Origin: Gambelia wislizenii
Lineage: Eukaryota; Chordata; Lepidosauria; Squamata; Crotaphytidae
Direction of reading: 5' to 3'
NCBI GenBank assembly: GCA_030847615.1
Contig: JAUMIR010000003.1
Location: 28,766,501 to 28,830,500 of the forward strand
Length of the DNA: 64,000 bases
The number at the start of each line of letters is the position of its first letter. Position 1 is the stretch's first letter. Below are positions 20,448-30,970 of the stretch, piece by piece. Position numbers and translations under genes: made by a program. The notes under the pieces are model-generated. The model did no database searches. It was not told the DNA's origin and saw nothing but the letters and a program-made list of their open reading frames with translations.

Positions 20448-20650
20448 TGTTACCCAAATTGCTGAGGTCCATGGAAATTCCACATGTGTCCGAATCTTAG
20501 TTTGGGGGATTTAGTTAGCTCAAATTGGCATGTGAGAGGCTGGGCAACTGTGGGGATCTTTTGAGTAGTGTATACCAGTACTCACTGAACAAACTTAAGC
20601 CAGAATGTACACTAAAATGATATTTATTGGGTTGGGGTGGGAAGACCACA
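20448..20650 (-). repeat. Partial antisense LTR related to the 37,876 family
   Basis: It begins TGTTACCCAAATTGCTGAGG and shares TTAGTTAGCTCAAAT, GGGGATCTTTTGAG and GTATACCAGTACT with the LTRs at 9,551-11,009 and 37,876-38,681. Beyond about 20,640 the similarity fades, so it is a diverged subfamily or a truncated copy. Confidence 0.5.
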
Positions 20651-21539
20651 GAGCCAAGGCAGTCTGGGAAGTCTGGTTTAGACAATTACCTGTCCCATTT
20701 CATAGGTGACTCTCCAACCCACTCCTCATCTGTTGCCTTGGCTCCATGGAAACCCACTATTGGAAGTGGAAGAGGATTGGAACCAGCAGCTACCTTTCCT
20801 CCTTGCTCCTGGTATCACCAATTTCTTTTTTCCCTCACTGTTGCCAACAGCTTTTTCATTTTGTTCCTTCTTTGGCTTAACCTCCTCCATCAGCATTATT
20901 TACATTGACAGAACCAATCGGATCACAGTTTAGAAACAGAATGAAACAAGGGTATCTCAATTCTTTGTCAATTCTTTGACAATAGCTGGCATCCTGTTGG
21001 TATCGTATGCTGCTGTACATTCTGGCACAATGGTGGATATACTTTTTTAGTCACTATACAATACACGTATTCAGTCCGTGGTTGGGAAAGAAGAGTTCCA
21101 TGTTCAAAACTATTGTACGAACATTTGTCCTTCTTAAGCCATTGTGGATTGGGGAAAAAAATAACACTTTGATCTGTCACTTCCTTGACTGTCTCTTTGC
21201 AGTCTGCTTTTGTGGTTTTGCAATGAGAGTGTGCATTGGAATAATTTCAGATACTGTAAGATCTAGCACAACCATCACATAATTGTGCAGACAGTCATTT
21301 ATGCTACATCACTCACTACAGTGTAGAATCTTGGCTCATATGTGGAGGGAACTTCAGGATCATGTATGCTGGCCTCTTCCATGAACTGACTGTATTTCTG
21401 TACCACTATATCAGGAAGAAACAAACAGTGTCTGTTAGAGGAGCCAGAAAATACAATCTCTCTTCCTTCTTTATACATTAAATATTGCTGTATTTTTGTC
21501 ATCTGCACAACACTGTAGCTAAAGTCTCTTATCTAAATT
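20651..21539. other. Unannotated sequence
   Basis: Several 70-90-codon open frames exist on both strands but none has a recognisable domain. Possibly LTR interior or unique DNA. Confidence 0.4.
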
Positions 21540-23272
21540 GCCTCGCACATTGATCTCTCCCAAACAAATATGGGATAAATTAATTGGGCTTGCATTTCTT
21601 GACCAAATCTGATCTTTTGCTCCAAATCTAAACTTGCACAAAGCTTTCCTTCTTCAAATTGTGTGATAGAATTCTTTGATCAAAAAGGTTGCATACAAAT
21701 GTGTACATTAAAGAAAATTGCATACAAAATTGAACATATCAGTACTATTAAAAATTGCATAGAGACCCTACTGGATTCCAAAACCAGAGGGGATGAAGAC
21801 CTTATAGATTTAAAAACTTATTTCTATGCTTCTTCTTTGATTTGGATTCAAGATTGGATTAATCTTCAAAATGAAAGACTTCTTAATCGAGACAGTCACT
21901 ACCTTAATTTTGGCTGCCATGCCTACATCTGGGATCAGAAAGTGCAAACTAACAAGGACTTTAATAATCAATTTATTAGAAAAGCATTATTAAAAGTATG
22001 GCTCAATCTCAAAAGTAAATTTTACAGAAAAATTCCCACATGGTTATCACCTCAATAAGCCTTCATGGGAAGGTGGAGAAATTCAAATAATTGGGCAAGA
22101 TACAAAGACCTCTTGATGAAAGAACATCTAGGAAACATCTAGGAAAGAACATCTAAGAACATCTAGGAAACTTAAAATCGAGAGAATCCCTTGAAGAAAA
22201 TCGTAAGATAAATTGGTTAACCTATCTTCATTTTAATGAAAGATTCAAGATAGATATTATAATGAAGGTTTTGAAGAAAAAGAAAAGGTTTTGAAGAAGG
22301 TTCTGAAGAAAAAGAATTGGACAAAACAATCTGGAATGAAAACAAACATAAAATAGTAAAATTCTTTAAACTACTATTAACGAGAGACTTAGAAAAATAC
22401 CCGATCAAAGATTCCAAGATAAAGTGGGCTAAAGACTTCAGTTATCATCTAAATTTAGAAGCTTCAGAAAATGCTCACAAAAAGACTAATAAATTTACTG
22501 CCAGTCAAAATCTAAAAGAAAACTATATGAAAATAACCCATAGATGGTACTACACTCCACCAAGAATTTGCAAAATAATGAAACAGGAATACAACAAATG
22601 TTGGAAATGTCAAAATGCTGGAGGCTCATTATACCATATGTAGTGGAGCTGTGATTTGATTAAAAGATATGGAGGAAAAATTCACATGATTATTAAGAAG
22701 ATTTTCTAGAGCTAATTTCCCATAAAGGCAGAGCTCTGTCTTTTGAATATGAGTAGTATACTGGAAAGAAAAGATGAAAACCAACACTGGAGAATTTTGC
22801 TATATATGATCACATCAGCAATATTGGAACTTGCACAAAAATGGAAATCCAAAAAAACTCCACAATTAACAAATGGCTGATGAAATAAATTGATATGCTT
22901 GAGATGAACAAATTAACTTTTAAAATACATGATAAACCTTCAAATCATTCAAAAAGAGATTGATTACCTGTGATCAAGTACTGGGAAGAAATATGGGAAA
23001 TTGACGACCTCTCAGTTTAAATTTACTGCAAAATTAAAACTGCATATTTCAGACAGCAAACTTTTTTAGACCATAGCTAGCTTTGAATGAGTAGGTGGAA
23101 CAATTTATTGCAATACGTAGGATGAAACAAAGTCAATTAGAGTGGTAGTCTTAGAAATTATGTTATCTGGGATATAGGAATGGAAGTCACTGGATTCATA
23201 TCCAATATGAGTACATTGGAAAAGTCATTTTCTTTTTATACAATTGTAAATCAAGATTGTATCATGCACTTG
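21540..23272 (+). pseudogene. L1 ORF2 C-terminal part and 3' UTR, degraded
   Basis: Sense frames at 21,663-22,058 and 22,317-22,643 encode the region after the RT of an L1 ORF2: AYIWDQKVQTNKDFNNQFIR, then LKENYMKITHRWYYTPPRI and the cysteine motif KCWKCQNAGGSLYHM. These match the C-terminal Cys-rich domain of L1 ORF2p. Several stops and a small duplication (22,115-22,170, AAGAACATCTAGGAAAC-like) break it. The 3' UTR stops at 23,272, where the DIRS-like element begins, and an L1-type poly-A end appears on the other side at 29,634-29,708. Confidence 0.75.
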
Positions 23273-23714
23273 TACTTCCCCCTTTCCCTCACCCTCCGTT
23301 CCCCAAAGACGACCACGCACAAATACATTCAGATAAGTATATTTGATAGAAGAATAAAGTAGATAAAGGTGAAAAGGTATGGTCGAAAATTGGCCACAAC
23401 TTCCTCTTGGCGATAGTTGCTTTGGTTGATGCCTGGGCATGGGTTAAACCGTAACTTGGCCAAACCCTGCCTGCTTGGTCGATGATGTATTGTGTTAGCC
23501 CGCCTGCTAACAGAACATGTGACCCCATCACATGGCCAGAACACGTGAACGGATCACGTGATTGGTCACGTGATCTGAACCCAGAACAAGGTGGGGGCTC
23601 TGTGGTCAAGAACTTGAACTTGACCTGACTTGACCCAGAACAGGACATACCGGAAACCCCTGCCCCCCCGAGTTTGGATCAAAACCCGTGCCCACTGCCA
23701 CCCCAAGAAAGTTG
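23273..23714 (-). repeat. Split direct repeat B2
   Basis: Matches B1 (24,173-24,607) in the same orientation, for example CACAAATACATTCAGATAAG and GTATATTTGATAGAAGAATA, ending near AAAGTTG. It is the 3' terminal repeat of the element and contains CACGTGA-rich sequence at 23,540-23,575. Confidence 0.85.
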
Positions 23715-23813
23715 TGACAAATACAAAGCATAAAATACAGTGTACATAAGATAGTGTTGTAAAATTCTAACTAATACAAAGGCATCCTAACTGAGGGAGG
23801 GAGGGTGGGTGGG
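23715..23813. other. 99-bp segment between B2 and A2
   Basis: This piece does not match the corresponding flanks of A1 or B1. It may be a small insertion or a part of a repeat lost elsewhere. It ends in a GGGAGGGAGGGTGGGTGGG run. Confidence 0.4.
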
Positions 23814-24156
23814 TCTTCGGTTCCAGTGAGTCAACTGACTGGGTCTGGCCAAAAGCCAGGAATTTATTCCTGGCTGCTGGACCTGGTGGAGGACTATCCC
23901 TGCCCCCAGAACAATCAGAGGCTCCCAAATTGCTGAGCCTCTGATTGGTCAGAGGCTGTGTAAGCTGTCCATTCAGGGTGGAGCTGCCTTCTTCTGATTG
24001 GTCAACTTACTATCCTCTTCCCAGACCACCTGAGCAGGCTGGGAAGAGGGTCTCCGGTCAATATGGGGGTACCCATGCTTGCCATGCAGTCAGCGAGGGC
24101 CAGGGGACCTCACCAGCAGCAACTGGGCTGCCAGGTAAGTCTTGGGGGCAGAATTG
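23814..24156 (-). repeat. Split direct repeat A2
   Basis: Same length (343 bp) and orientation as A1 (29,291-29,633), sharing AAAAGCCAGGAATTTA, GCTGCTGGACCTGGTGGAGG and TCACCAGCAG, with scattered substitutions. It abuts B1, as expected of a circle-junction sequence. Confidence 0.85.
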
Positions 24157-24172
24157 CATGCTGAGTGAAATA

Positions 24173-24607
24173 GTACTTCCCACTTTCCCTCACCCTCAAT
24201 TCCCCAAAGATGACCACACACAAATACATTCAGATAAGTATATTTGATAGAAGAATAAAGTAGATACATGTGAAAAGGTATGGGTGAAAATTAGACACCA
24301 CTTCCTCTTGGTGATAGCTGCTTTGGTTGGTGCCTGGGCATGGGTTAAACAGTAACTTTGCCAAACCCACCTGCTTGGCCGATAACATATTCTGTTAGCC
24401 TGCTTGCTAACAGATCACATGACTTGGTCACGTGGCCAGAACACATGAACCAATCAAGTGATTGGTCATGTGATCCAAACCCAAAACAAGGTGGGGCCTC
24501 TGCGGTCAAGAACTTGAACTTGACCTGACATGATCTGCAACTGGACATACCGGAGACCCTTCCCCACAAGTTTGGATCAAAACCCATGCCCACCACCACC
24601 AAAGTTG
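24173..24607 (-). repeat. Split direct repeat B1
   Basis: Matches B2. It lies directly after the recombinase coding region on the minus strand and ends next to A2. Confidence 0.85.
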
Positions 24608-24639
24608 AGCTACACCCCGCCCCCAGAACTCAACTTCTG

Positions 24640-25480
24640 CAACCCTGCAGCTATCATCAAAGGAAACCACCTTCTGATTGGAGGGACCTGATGCCTGACC
24701 TATCTGTATAGGAGATTGAGTTCCGGCTGAATGTAAGATGCGTAGGCTCTGGATCGCCACCTGCCCAAAAATTAGATAGCCAATTCTGCCATGCCTTCCA
24801 CTGCTGCCGTAGTTGGTGCTCCAACACGATAGGAGTGACCTCCAAACTCCTCCACGGGGAAACTGAGATGTCGCAAAGTGGCCCGAATCACACTTATGAA
24901 ATGGAAATGTGTCAGAGGGGATGAGCCTTGTGGATGAACGGGGCCCTGAGGCCATCAGGGCGCTTCTGGAGGTACTGGCGCATGAGGTGTACTGGGCAAG
25001 CTGACAACTCATCGAGCCTTTGCAGCCACACATAAGCCCCTTTTCCACGCTAGTCAGTCTTGGACCGCTGGATCCTACTTGCAGGAACTCTTCCTCCAGT
25101 GATATGTCCTGCATCTGAAGCACTCATCTGGAGCTGTCCGTCTTGGAGATTCATACCAGTTCCCCAACTCGTAGTGCTGCAAAGAAAGGCACAGCAAAAG
25201 CAGAGCGAAAAAGCTGAGTTTCATACCTGGATTGGCATACCTTACCTAGTGCTGCCATGATGCTGCACAACAGACTGTATGACACTGGTCTGCGTGTATC
25301 TTGCTTGCTGCATGCCCCACAGTGCCATCCTTCTACTGACCTGCATAGCAAGAAACTAGTGCAGGGGTCGCCTTGCCCAGCCACCTTGCTGAAGAAAGAG
25401 ATGGCCGCCAGCTGCAATGATATGGACCTGGGAGCTAGGCCCTTCTCTTTCAAGGATGCAATGAAATGCGGGACTTCTCA
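24640..25480 (-). pseudogene. Tyrosine recombinase, broken
   Basis: Minus-strand 25,453-25,151 encodes SLQLAAISFFSKVAG and the first catalytic box FAVPFFAALRVGELV (Arg). Further on, in another frame around 24,840-24,780, is GHSYRVGAPTTAAV (the H-x-x-R box), followed by a stop and then LGRWRSRAYASYIQP (24,770-24,725), which holds the terminal Trp/Tyr region. All catalytic positions are therefore recognisable, but at least one frameshift and one stop separate them. The enzyme would insert a circular DNA intermediate without making target duplications. Confidence 0.8.
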
Positions 25481-25589
25481 TTCCAAGGATGGCCAGGAGC
25501 ACTCATAGCCATGCTGCCCTCTGAAGATGAAGAATTGCCAAACCGCCGTTGAGTAACTGGCATGGGTGGAAGATGCCAGAGAGTTGACC

Positions 25590-27194
25590 ACCCCCTGGAT
25601 CACCGTTCCTTCCCAAGCTGCCAGAGTTCATCCAGAAAGGTTGTTGGCATCGGATCTGCTCCCGGGGCCAATTCTTGAAATCTGTTATCCTGGAATCGAG
25701 ACAACGCATCTGCAATCTTGTTATCCACACCTGGAATATGACGTGCTGTGAAGGTGATGTTTGCTGCCAAACAGGTGAGCACAAATTCCCTGACGAGTCA
25801 CATGACTCTATCTGACCTGGAAGACTGCTTGTTGATAATCCAGACCACCACCTGATTATCGCACCAAAAAATATTCTTTTTGTTCTGAAACTCACTCTTC
25901 CACAGAGGTACTGCCAGCACAATAGGAAAAAACTCGAGGAAAGTTAGGTCATGAACAACATCAGTGTCCCTCCATTCAGAAGGCCAGCGCTGTGCACACC
26001 AATGCCCCTTGAAATACACACCAAACCCTGCACCCCCTGCCACATCTGACTGAACCTGCAACCCCACTCCCAACTCTGTTTCCCCCTCCCAGAAGGTTAT
26101 CCCATTGTAACACTCTGAAAAACAAAGCCAAACACCAAGGTATTCCTTCACCCACTTTGAAAGATGGATGTGATGATGCGGAGACCTGACCCCTATGGTG
26201 ATCCTAGCCAGCCTGCTGCAAAACACCCTGCTGGGTGCTACCACTCTACAAGTGAAGTTAAGGTGGCCCAACACTGACTGCACATCCCATAAGGTGGCCT
26301 TGCCCTTAGCCAAAAGGTGCCAAAGCTTTTCCCTTAGCCCATCTAGCTTGTCCTCCAGGAGTTGCGAGACTTCGGCCATGGAGTTCAACAGCATCCCTAA
26401 GTAGGTGATGCGGTTGGTGGGCCCCACCTTCTTGTCTGGTGCTAAGGGGACTCCCAACTCCAGTGCCAGCTCCTGAAAAGCTTGAAGCAGAAGCCCGTAG
26501 CCCGTCCCCCCAGCAGCCCCTATCATGAGAAAATCATTGAGGTAGTGGGTGACAAAAGAGGAACCAGTCCTTTCTCGCAACGCCCATTCCAGGAAGGTGA
26601 TGAATGCCTCAAAGGCAAAACAGCTAACGGAGCACCCCATGGGTAGGGCCATGTCATAATACCACTGCCCTTGGAACTTAAATCCTAACAGGCAGTGATA
26701 CTCAGGATGGACAGGTAGAAGCCGAAATGCTGACTGAATATCGCATTTGGCCATAAGTGCACCCGGGCCACAGGCCCTGACCAGTTTGACCACATGGTCA
26801 AATGACACATACTGGACAGAGCATAGCTCTGGTGGTATGGCATCATTTACTGACACCCCTTTTAGGTAGGACAAGTGGTAGATGAGCCTGTATTCACCCG
26901 GATCCTTCTTAGGGACCACCCCTAATGGGGAGACTCCAAGACTGTGCATGGGTGGGAGCTGAAAGGGGCCCGCCACACTCCCTGCTGCACATTCTTTGGC
27001 CATCTTGGCTGCCACAATCTTGGGCAAGTCAACGGCTGACTTGAGGTTACCTGACTCGAACACCTTCGGGGGCCTGTGGCGGGGATCCTGAAACCTGTGG
27101 TGAACCTATCCCTCAAGTAACGGGCAGCTTGCTTGTCTGGGTAAATGTCCAAAAGGGGAAGCAACGCCTGAAGCCGAACCGGGGTGAAGGCCAA
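25590..27194 (-). pseudogene. DIRS/Ngaro-type RT and RNase H, broken
   Basis: The main open frame is 27,063-25,798 (421 residues). Upstream, 27,194-27,070 (LQALLPLLDIYPDKQAARYL) and downstream, 25,782-25,600 (ARHIPGVDNKIADALSRFQ) belong to the same protein but in other frames. Visible RT motifs are SPLGVVPKKDPGEYRLIYHL, ALMAKCDIQSAFRLLPVHP (motif A) and ALPMGCSVSCFAFEAF (motif B). The motif C tetrad reads YLND (residues 174-177) where YLDD is expected. RNase H shows IFWCDNQVVVWIIN. It would make element cDNA, but the frameshifts and the D-to-N change argue it is dead. Confidence 0.82.
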
Positions 27195-27239
27195 ACTGTG
27201 TGCCCCTGGATCATCACTGGCTCTTGCTGGTCCCTTGCC

Positions 27240-28630
27240 TGGTAGTGTTCCCTTCCCTGACCCTGCCTCTTTCTTAATCCCGGAGGAAGCAGGGTGTACT
27301 GAATGAAAGGACTGGGAAAACGAGCTGGGCTGGGAGCAGCTAGTCTTGGGATGGCTCCCTTAGCAGTTCTCGCAAAAGTGCTAAAACTTGCACCGGGTCC
27401 GAAAACATTTTCCTGCCTTGAATTCCCAGCAGATCAGGCACCGGGGATCCTTGCGATGAGTCGTTTTTGCCGCCTCTGTTTTTCGTTTGTAGGGAGCCTT
27501 CAATGACCAGCCAGACCTTATCACTGCTAAGGTCTCATCTGGCTCTGGCGTTGTGCAAGGCCCTCTTGCAGAAGGTGGTGTCATATTCGATGGCAGCTGC
27601 CTCCTTAGCAAGAGCCCTTTTTAGCACATTGCCCAAAGGCTTGGCCAGGTGCCACCCCCTGTCCGGGTAGGCGAGTTGCTCTACGCCCATGAATACAGTG
27701 TACCCAGCCAACCAGTTGAAAAAAGTGTGCTCAACTGGATCAGTTTTAGACTTCTCAGAGGACTTGTCAGATTTGGACACAATACCCTCCTCCCCTTCTG
27801 GTTTTAACAAGGAGAAGAAGTCTACATAATATCCTTTGAGGATATTATCACACATCTTCTTGTCTAGGTGGATCCCTGGTGGATCCTCGTTATCCAGGAA
27901 CAGACTGTGAGCTGGGGTACCTGGTGACACTGCCCCATCCTGCCAGGCCTTGGTAGGGCCAGACACAGCTGGATCCCGGTGGGTCCAAGCTTTTACGGCC
28001 CAAGAGGGTAGGCCAGGCACCAAGGCTGTGGCCCTCCAATATCCCTCCCTATTCTAGTCTTCATCAGAGGACTCACCTGACGATCCCTCGCTGTCGGAGT
28101 CCCTTCTTTTCTTGTGCTTGGTGCGCCTCTTCTTCTCCTCCCACTTGTTCCCCTTCTTGCAGCGTCTTCCTGATTCACCACCCCCACACACTGCTGAGGA
28201 AGATGATGAGGACACCACGCTGATGTGCTCTGATGGAGAGGGGTGCCTTCTCCGATGTCCTGCTGTTCTAGCTGATTGTGCCATCACCTCGTCCTGGCTT
28301 TGAGGTTGGGCCATAGTGCTGTTAGCACCCTCCATCATGTTTTCTGCATTTGTGGCCCCTGTATCTGTGCTTCTGTTGTATTTCAGCTCTACTACCTGCT
28401 CTGCCAGGGTAGCGATTGCCTGGGTCAACTTCTGCAGGTTGGGAGCCTCTGTGCTGGCTAGGAATTCCTGGATAGACTCCGTATTGTTTTCTGCCGCATG
28501 TGAGGTCCTCCTGCCTGCTGTTGATGCCCCGCGTCCCTGTGGGGACAGGGCTGCCCAGGATTTGGGTGCCCTGACAGCCTGTGCTCTCGTAACGGGCCTG
28601 CTGGGCTGGCCCTTCTTCTTGGGAGACATC
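27240..28630 (-). pseudogene. DIRS/Ngaro-type Gag, broken
   Basis: The likely start is the minus-strand ATG at 28,630 (MSPKKKGQPSRPVTRAQAV). An N-terminal part follows with a possible coiled coil (LQKLTQAIATLAEQVVELKY), then a Ser run and a Lys/Arg-rich to acidic tail ending SSDED at 28,054. After a frameshift, 28,023-27,535 carries the capsid-like core (GYYVDFFSLL, FFNWLAGYTVFMGVEQLAYP). A Cys-rich motif, CLICWEFKAGKCFRTRC, lies near 27,440. These match the arrangement of DIRS-group Gag-like proteins. Function in particle assembly is inferred from position. Confidence 0.65.
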
Positions 28631-28749
28631 TTGAACTGTATGTGATATGTTCTATTAGTGATTTCAGCTTGTAACCCTGCCTTGTCCACCCTTTTGTTAT
28701 CTTTTGGCTTGAACCTTCTGCCGGTTAAGCCACTGGCCTCCTTCCTTTG

Positions 28750-29070
28750 CCCAGGCCAGGTGCCCCTTACCACTGGGTAGCTTGTGCCTGCCTTACTTTG
28801 CTTGTCCACTCTCCTGGCTTGTCTGCCCATTGGTCAGGAGCCCACCTCCCACTGACCCTCTCTCTGGGCTTACCCGCCCTTGTGGGTGCTGGCCGTGCTG
28901 CAAACCACACCCTTTGGCTGGGAACCCATCTCCCACCGACCCTTTCCCTGGGCTTGCCCACCCTAGAGGTGCCTGCCTAAACACAGAATACCCTCTGACC
29001 AAGAGCCTGTCTCCTGCTGACCCTCTCTCTGGGCTTGTCCTCCCTGTTGCTTCAGCCCATGCGGGTGCCT
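28750..29070 (-). repeat. Three degenerate ~82-bp tandem units in the element leader
   Basis: GAGCCCACCTCCCACTGACC, GAACCCATCTCCCACCGACC and GAGCCTGTCTCCTGCTGACC start at 28,838, 28,922 and 29,003, each followed by a CTGGGCTT block. The period is 84 and 81 bases. They lie between A1 and gag. Confidence 0.7.
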
Positions 29071-29290
29071 GCCTGGGAACAGACCACCCACTTTGCCACC
29101 GCTGTGGTACCCCCGCTGCTGGGATCACCACTGCCAGCCCCCAACTGCTGCCCTTCCCCTAGGTCCACAGGCAGCTACCGCCGCCCACCCTAGGCCTTGC
29201 TGCCTCCCACAGAGCCACCACCTCAGCTGGCTACCGAGCTGTCTCCACCATCGCAGGTAAGCCACTCCTCTTCGTTCTTCAGCTCCTGCC

Positions 29291-29633
29291 TCTTCGGCTC
29301 CAGCGAGCCAACTGACTGGGTCCAGCCAAAAGCCAGGAATTTAGTCCCAGCTGCTGGACCTGGTGGAGGACTATCTCCATCCCCCAGCCAATCAGAGGCT
29401 CCCAAATTGTTGAAACTCTTATTGGTCGGGGGCTGTGTAAGCTGTCCAATCAGGGCGGAGCTGCCTCCTCCTGATTGGTCGGCTTACAATCCTCTTCCCA
29501 GACCACTTGAGCAGGCTGGGAAGATGGTCTCCGGCCAATATGGGAGCGCCCATGCCTGCCATGCGGTCAGCGAGGGCCGGGGGACCTCACCAGCAGTAAT
29601 CGTGCCGCCAGGTAAGTCCTGGCAGTGGAATTG
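29291..29633 (-). repeat. Split direct repeat A1
   Basis: This is the 5' terminal repeat of the element (minus strand), 343 bp, matching A2. Its outer end GTGGAATTG joins L1-like 3' sequence. Confidence 0.85.
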
Positions 29634-29708
29634 AAACATTTTGCTTTTCCTTTTAATTTTGTGAAATGGACTATACTTTCTCAATAAATATAACTTTGAA
29701 AAAAAATA
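29634..29708 (+). repeat. L1-type 3' end
   Basis: ACTTTCTCAATAAATATAAC followed by TTTGAAAAAAAA has the form of an L1 3' terminus. Being sense and directly beyond the DIRS-like element, it is probably the end of the L1 at 21,540-23,272. Confidence 0.5.
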
Positions 29709-30115
29709 CATACAGAAAGGTGTATCCTAGGAGAGAAACATTCATAATTTTTACACATTACCCTGTGGGTTTTTTAAATTACAAGTTAAAAATACAAAAA
29801 TAAACTTACATAAACTTAAGGATAGAAAATATAGTAATAAAATAAAAGAAATAAGAAAGAAAAAGTTAAGAAAAATGATGACATCCAATCTTCCTTATGG
29901 CTGTTATACACACATACAGTTGTATATCAATCTTCTCATAAGAAAAACAACTATCATCTTCTTCCAATACCCTAATCTTATTAATTATCACCACTCCCCA
30001 AATCACCAGTTCTTCTCATTTTTTATTTCCCTGAAATATATCACTAAGGTCTTATTAAATGGGGTGGGGAATCCAAATGAGATTCACGATACTTTGGCCC
30101 AGAGCTGCAGTACAT
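29709..30115. other. AT-rich unannotated sequence
   Basis: A- and T-rich on both strands, possibly L1 UTR debris. No domain or repeat boundary found. Confidence 0.35.
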
Positions 30116-30970
30116 AAAATTTGGGCTACTCTAGCCCAGATTTAAATGCCACAGCTGCCTAAGCCCAAATCTGCATTTGGATTTTTACTTGGGCTTCCAT
30201 TCAAAGTTGTTATTCATACTTGACTCTTGAGCTCCAGGAAAAGCAAAGCACCAGTGGTACTAGCCTCTGAAGCCAGATCAGGTGGCTACCACTGGGCCTT
30301 TGATTTTCTTGGAGCTCAGAGAGGTGATTGTAAGCAAAGCACCAGCAGTAGTAGCCTCCCTGAAGACAGACTGAGCAGCTACTGCTGTTGCTTTGTTCTC
30401 AATCACCCTTTTGAACTCCAGGAAAAGCAAAGAGCCAGTGGTAGCCACCTCTCTGATGCCAGACTGAGCAGCTACCACTGGGGCTTTGATTTTCCCAGAA
30501 TTCAGAGGGGCAATTGTGCACTGGACAAGAAAATCCCCAGTGGTAGTCACCCTCTCTGAAGCCAGAATTGATGGTTGGGCTCATAGGGGATTCTGACCTC
30601 AGAATGATTGACTACAGCTGGGCTTTGCCTTTGGAATGAGAAATGGCACTGAAGAAGGGGGAAATAGTGGTGCCTCAGACAGTGCTTGTACTTCCTCTCC
30701 TTTCCCCACCTCCCACCCTTGAATCTGGCATGGATGGCTTGTTCACATGGTAGTTTTCTTCTGCATTTCCAGCAAAGTCCAGAGAAAACAGTGAGTTTTC
30801 TAAAACCTGGATTAAAGGGTATTCCCTGAATCTGGTACAAATAGGGCCCTACAGTATGTGTCACTATCACTGCAGATTTGGAGAAAAGGCTGCATGTCAT
30901 GTGGAATTATTGGGCCAGATTTGTGGGAGGATTTGGGGTTTGTGACTGGTGTAGACAAGCCCTAAGAGAT
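30116..30970. repeat. Probable interspersed repeat containing a hairpin array
   Basis: The ends AGCCCAGATTTAAATGCC (about 30,135) and GGGCCAGATTTGTGGG (about 30,911) are loosely alike, and the right end GTGTAGACAAGCCCTAAG resembles MITE ends in this window. The interior includes the hairpin array at 30,229-30,560. Boundaries are uncertain. Confidence 0.35.
30229..30560. repeat. Tandem array of ~92-bp hairpin units
   Basis: Three units, each an inverted repeat of about 28-31 bases per arm round a 20-30-base loop, followed by a decayed fourth. Unit 1: GAGCTCCAGGAAAAGC ... GATTTTCTTGGAGCTC. Unit 2: GTGATTGTAAGCAAAGC ... GCTTTGTTCTCAATCAC. Unit 3: GAACTCCAGGAAAAGC ... GATTTTCCCAGAATTC. CCAGTGGTA/CCAGCAGTA motifs are at 30,251, 30,342, 30,435 and 30,537. 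The loops are alike (GCCTCTGAAGCCAGA-type). There is no coding frame across it. Confidence 0.8.

Larger units (their letters stand above)
23273..29633 (-). mobile_element. Tyrosine-recombinase (DIRS/Ngaro-like) retrotransposon
   Basis: Read on the minus strand the order is: A1 repeat (29,633-29,291), leader, gag-like ORF, RT/RNase H, tyrosine recombinase, B1 (24,607-24,173), A2 (24,156-23,814), B2 (23,714-23,273). Both A copies are 343 bp, and the B copies are 435 and 442 bp. This A1-ORFs-B1-A2-B2 order is the split-direct-repeat layout of PAT/Ngaro-type elements. There are no LTRs and no integrase. No methyltransferase domain was noticed, which favours Ngaro-like over PAT-like. Several frameshifts and stops make it non-functional. 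Confidence 0.85.

Noticed and set aside
20968..21508. Minus-strand frames of about 70 codons with transposase-like flavour
   Set aside because: No catalytic motif or extended match could be identified, and the frames are short.
23273..24607. CRISPR-like or satellite array suggested by repeated blocks
   Set aside because: There are only two copies each of two different long blocks, in the order B-A-B, which fits split direct repeats of a retrotransposon.
24345..25123. 205- and 85-codon minus frames near the recombinase
   Set aside because: Much of the translation is out of the recombinase frame; the catalytic boxes are found in a different frame, so these are frameshifted shadows.
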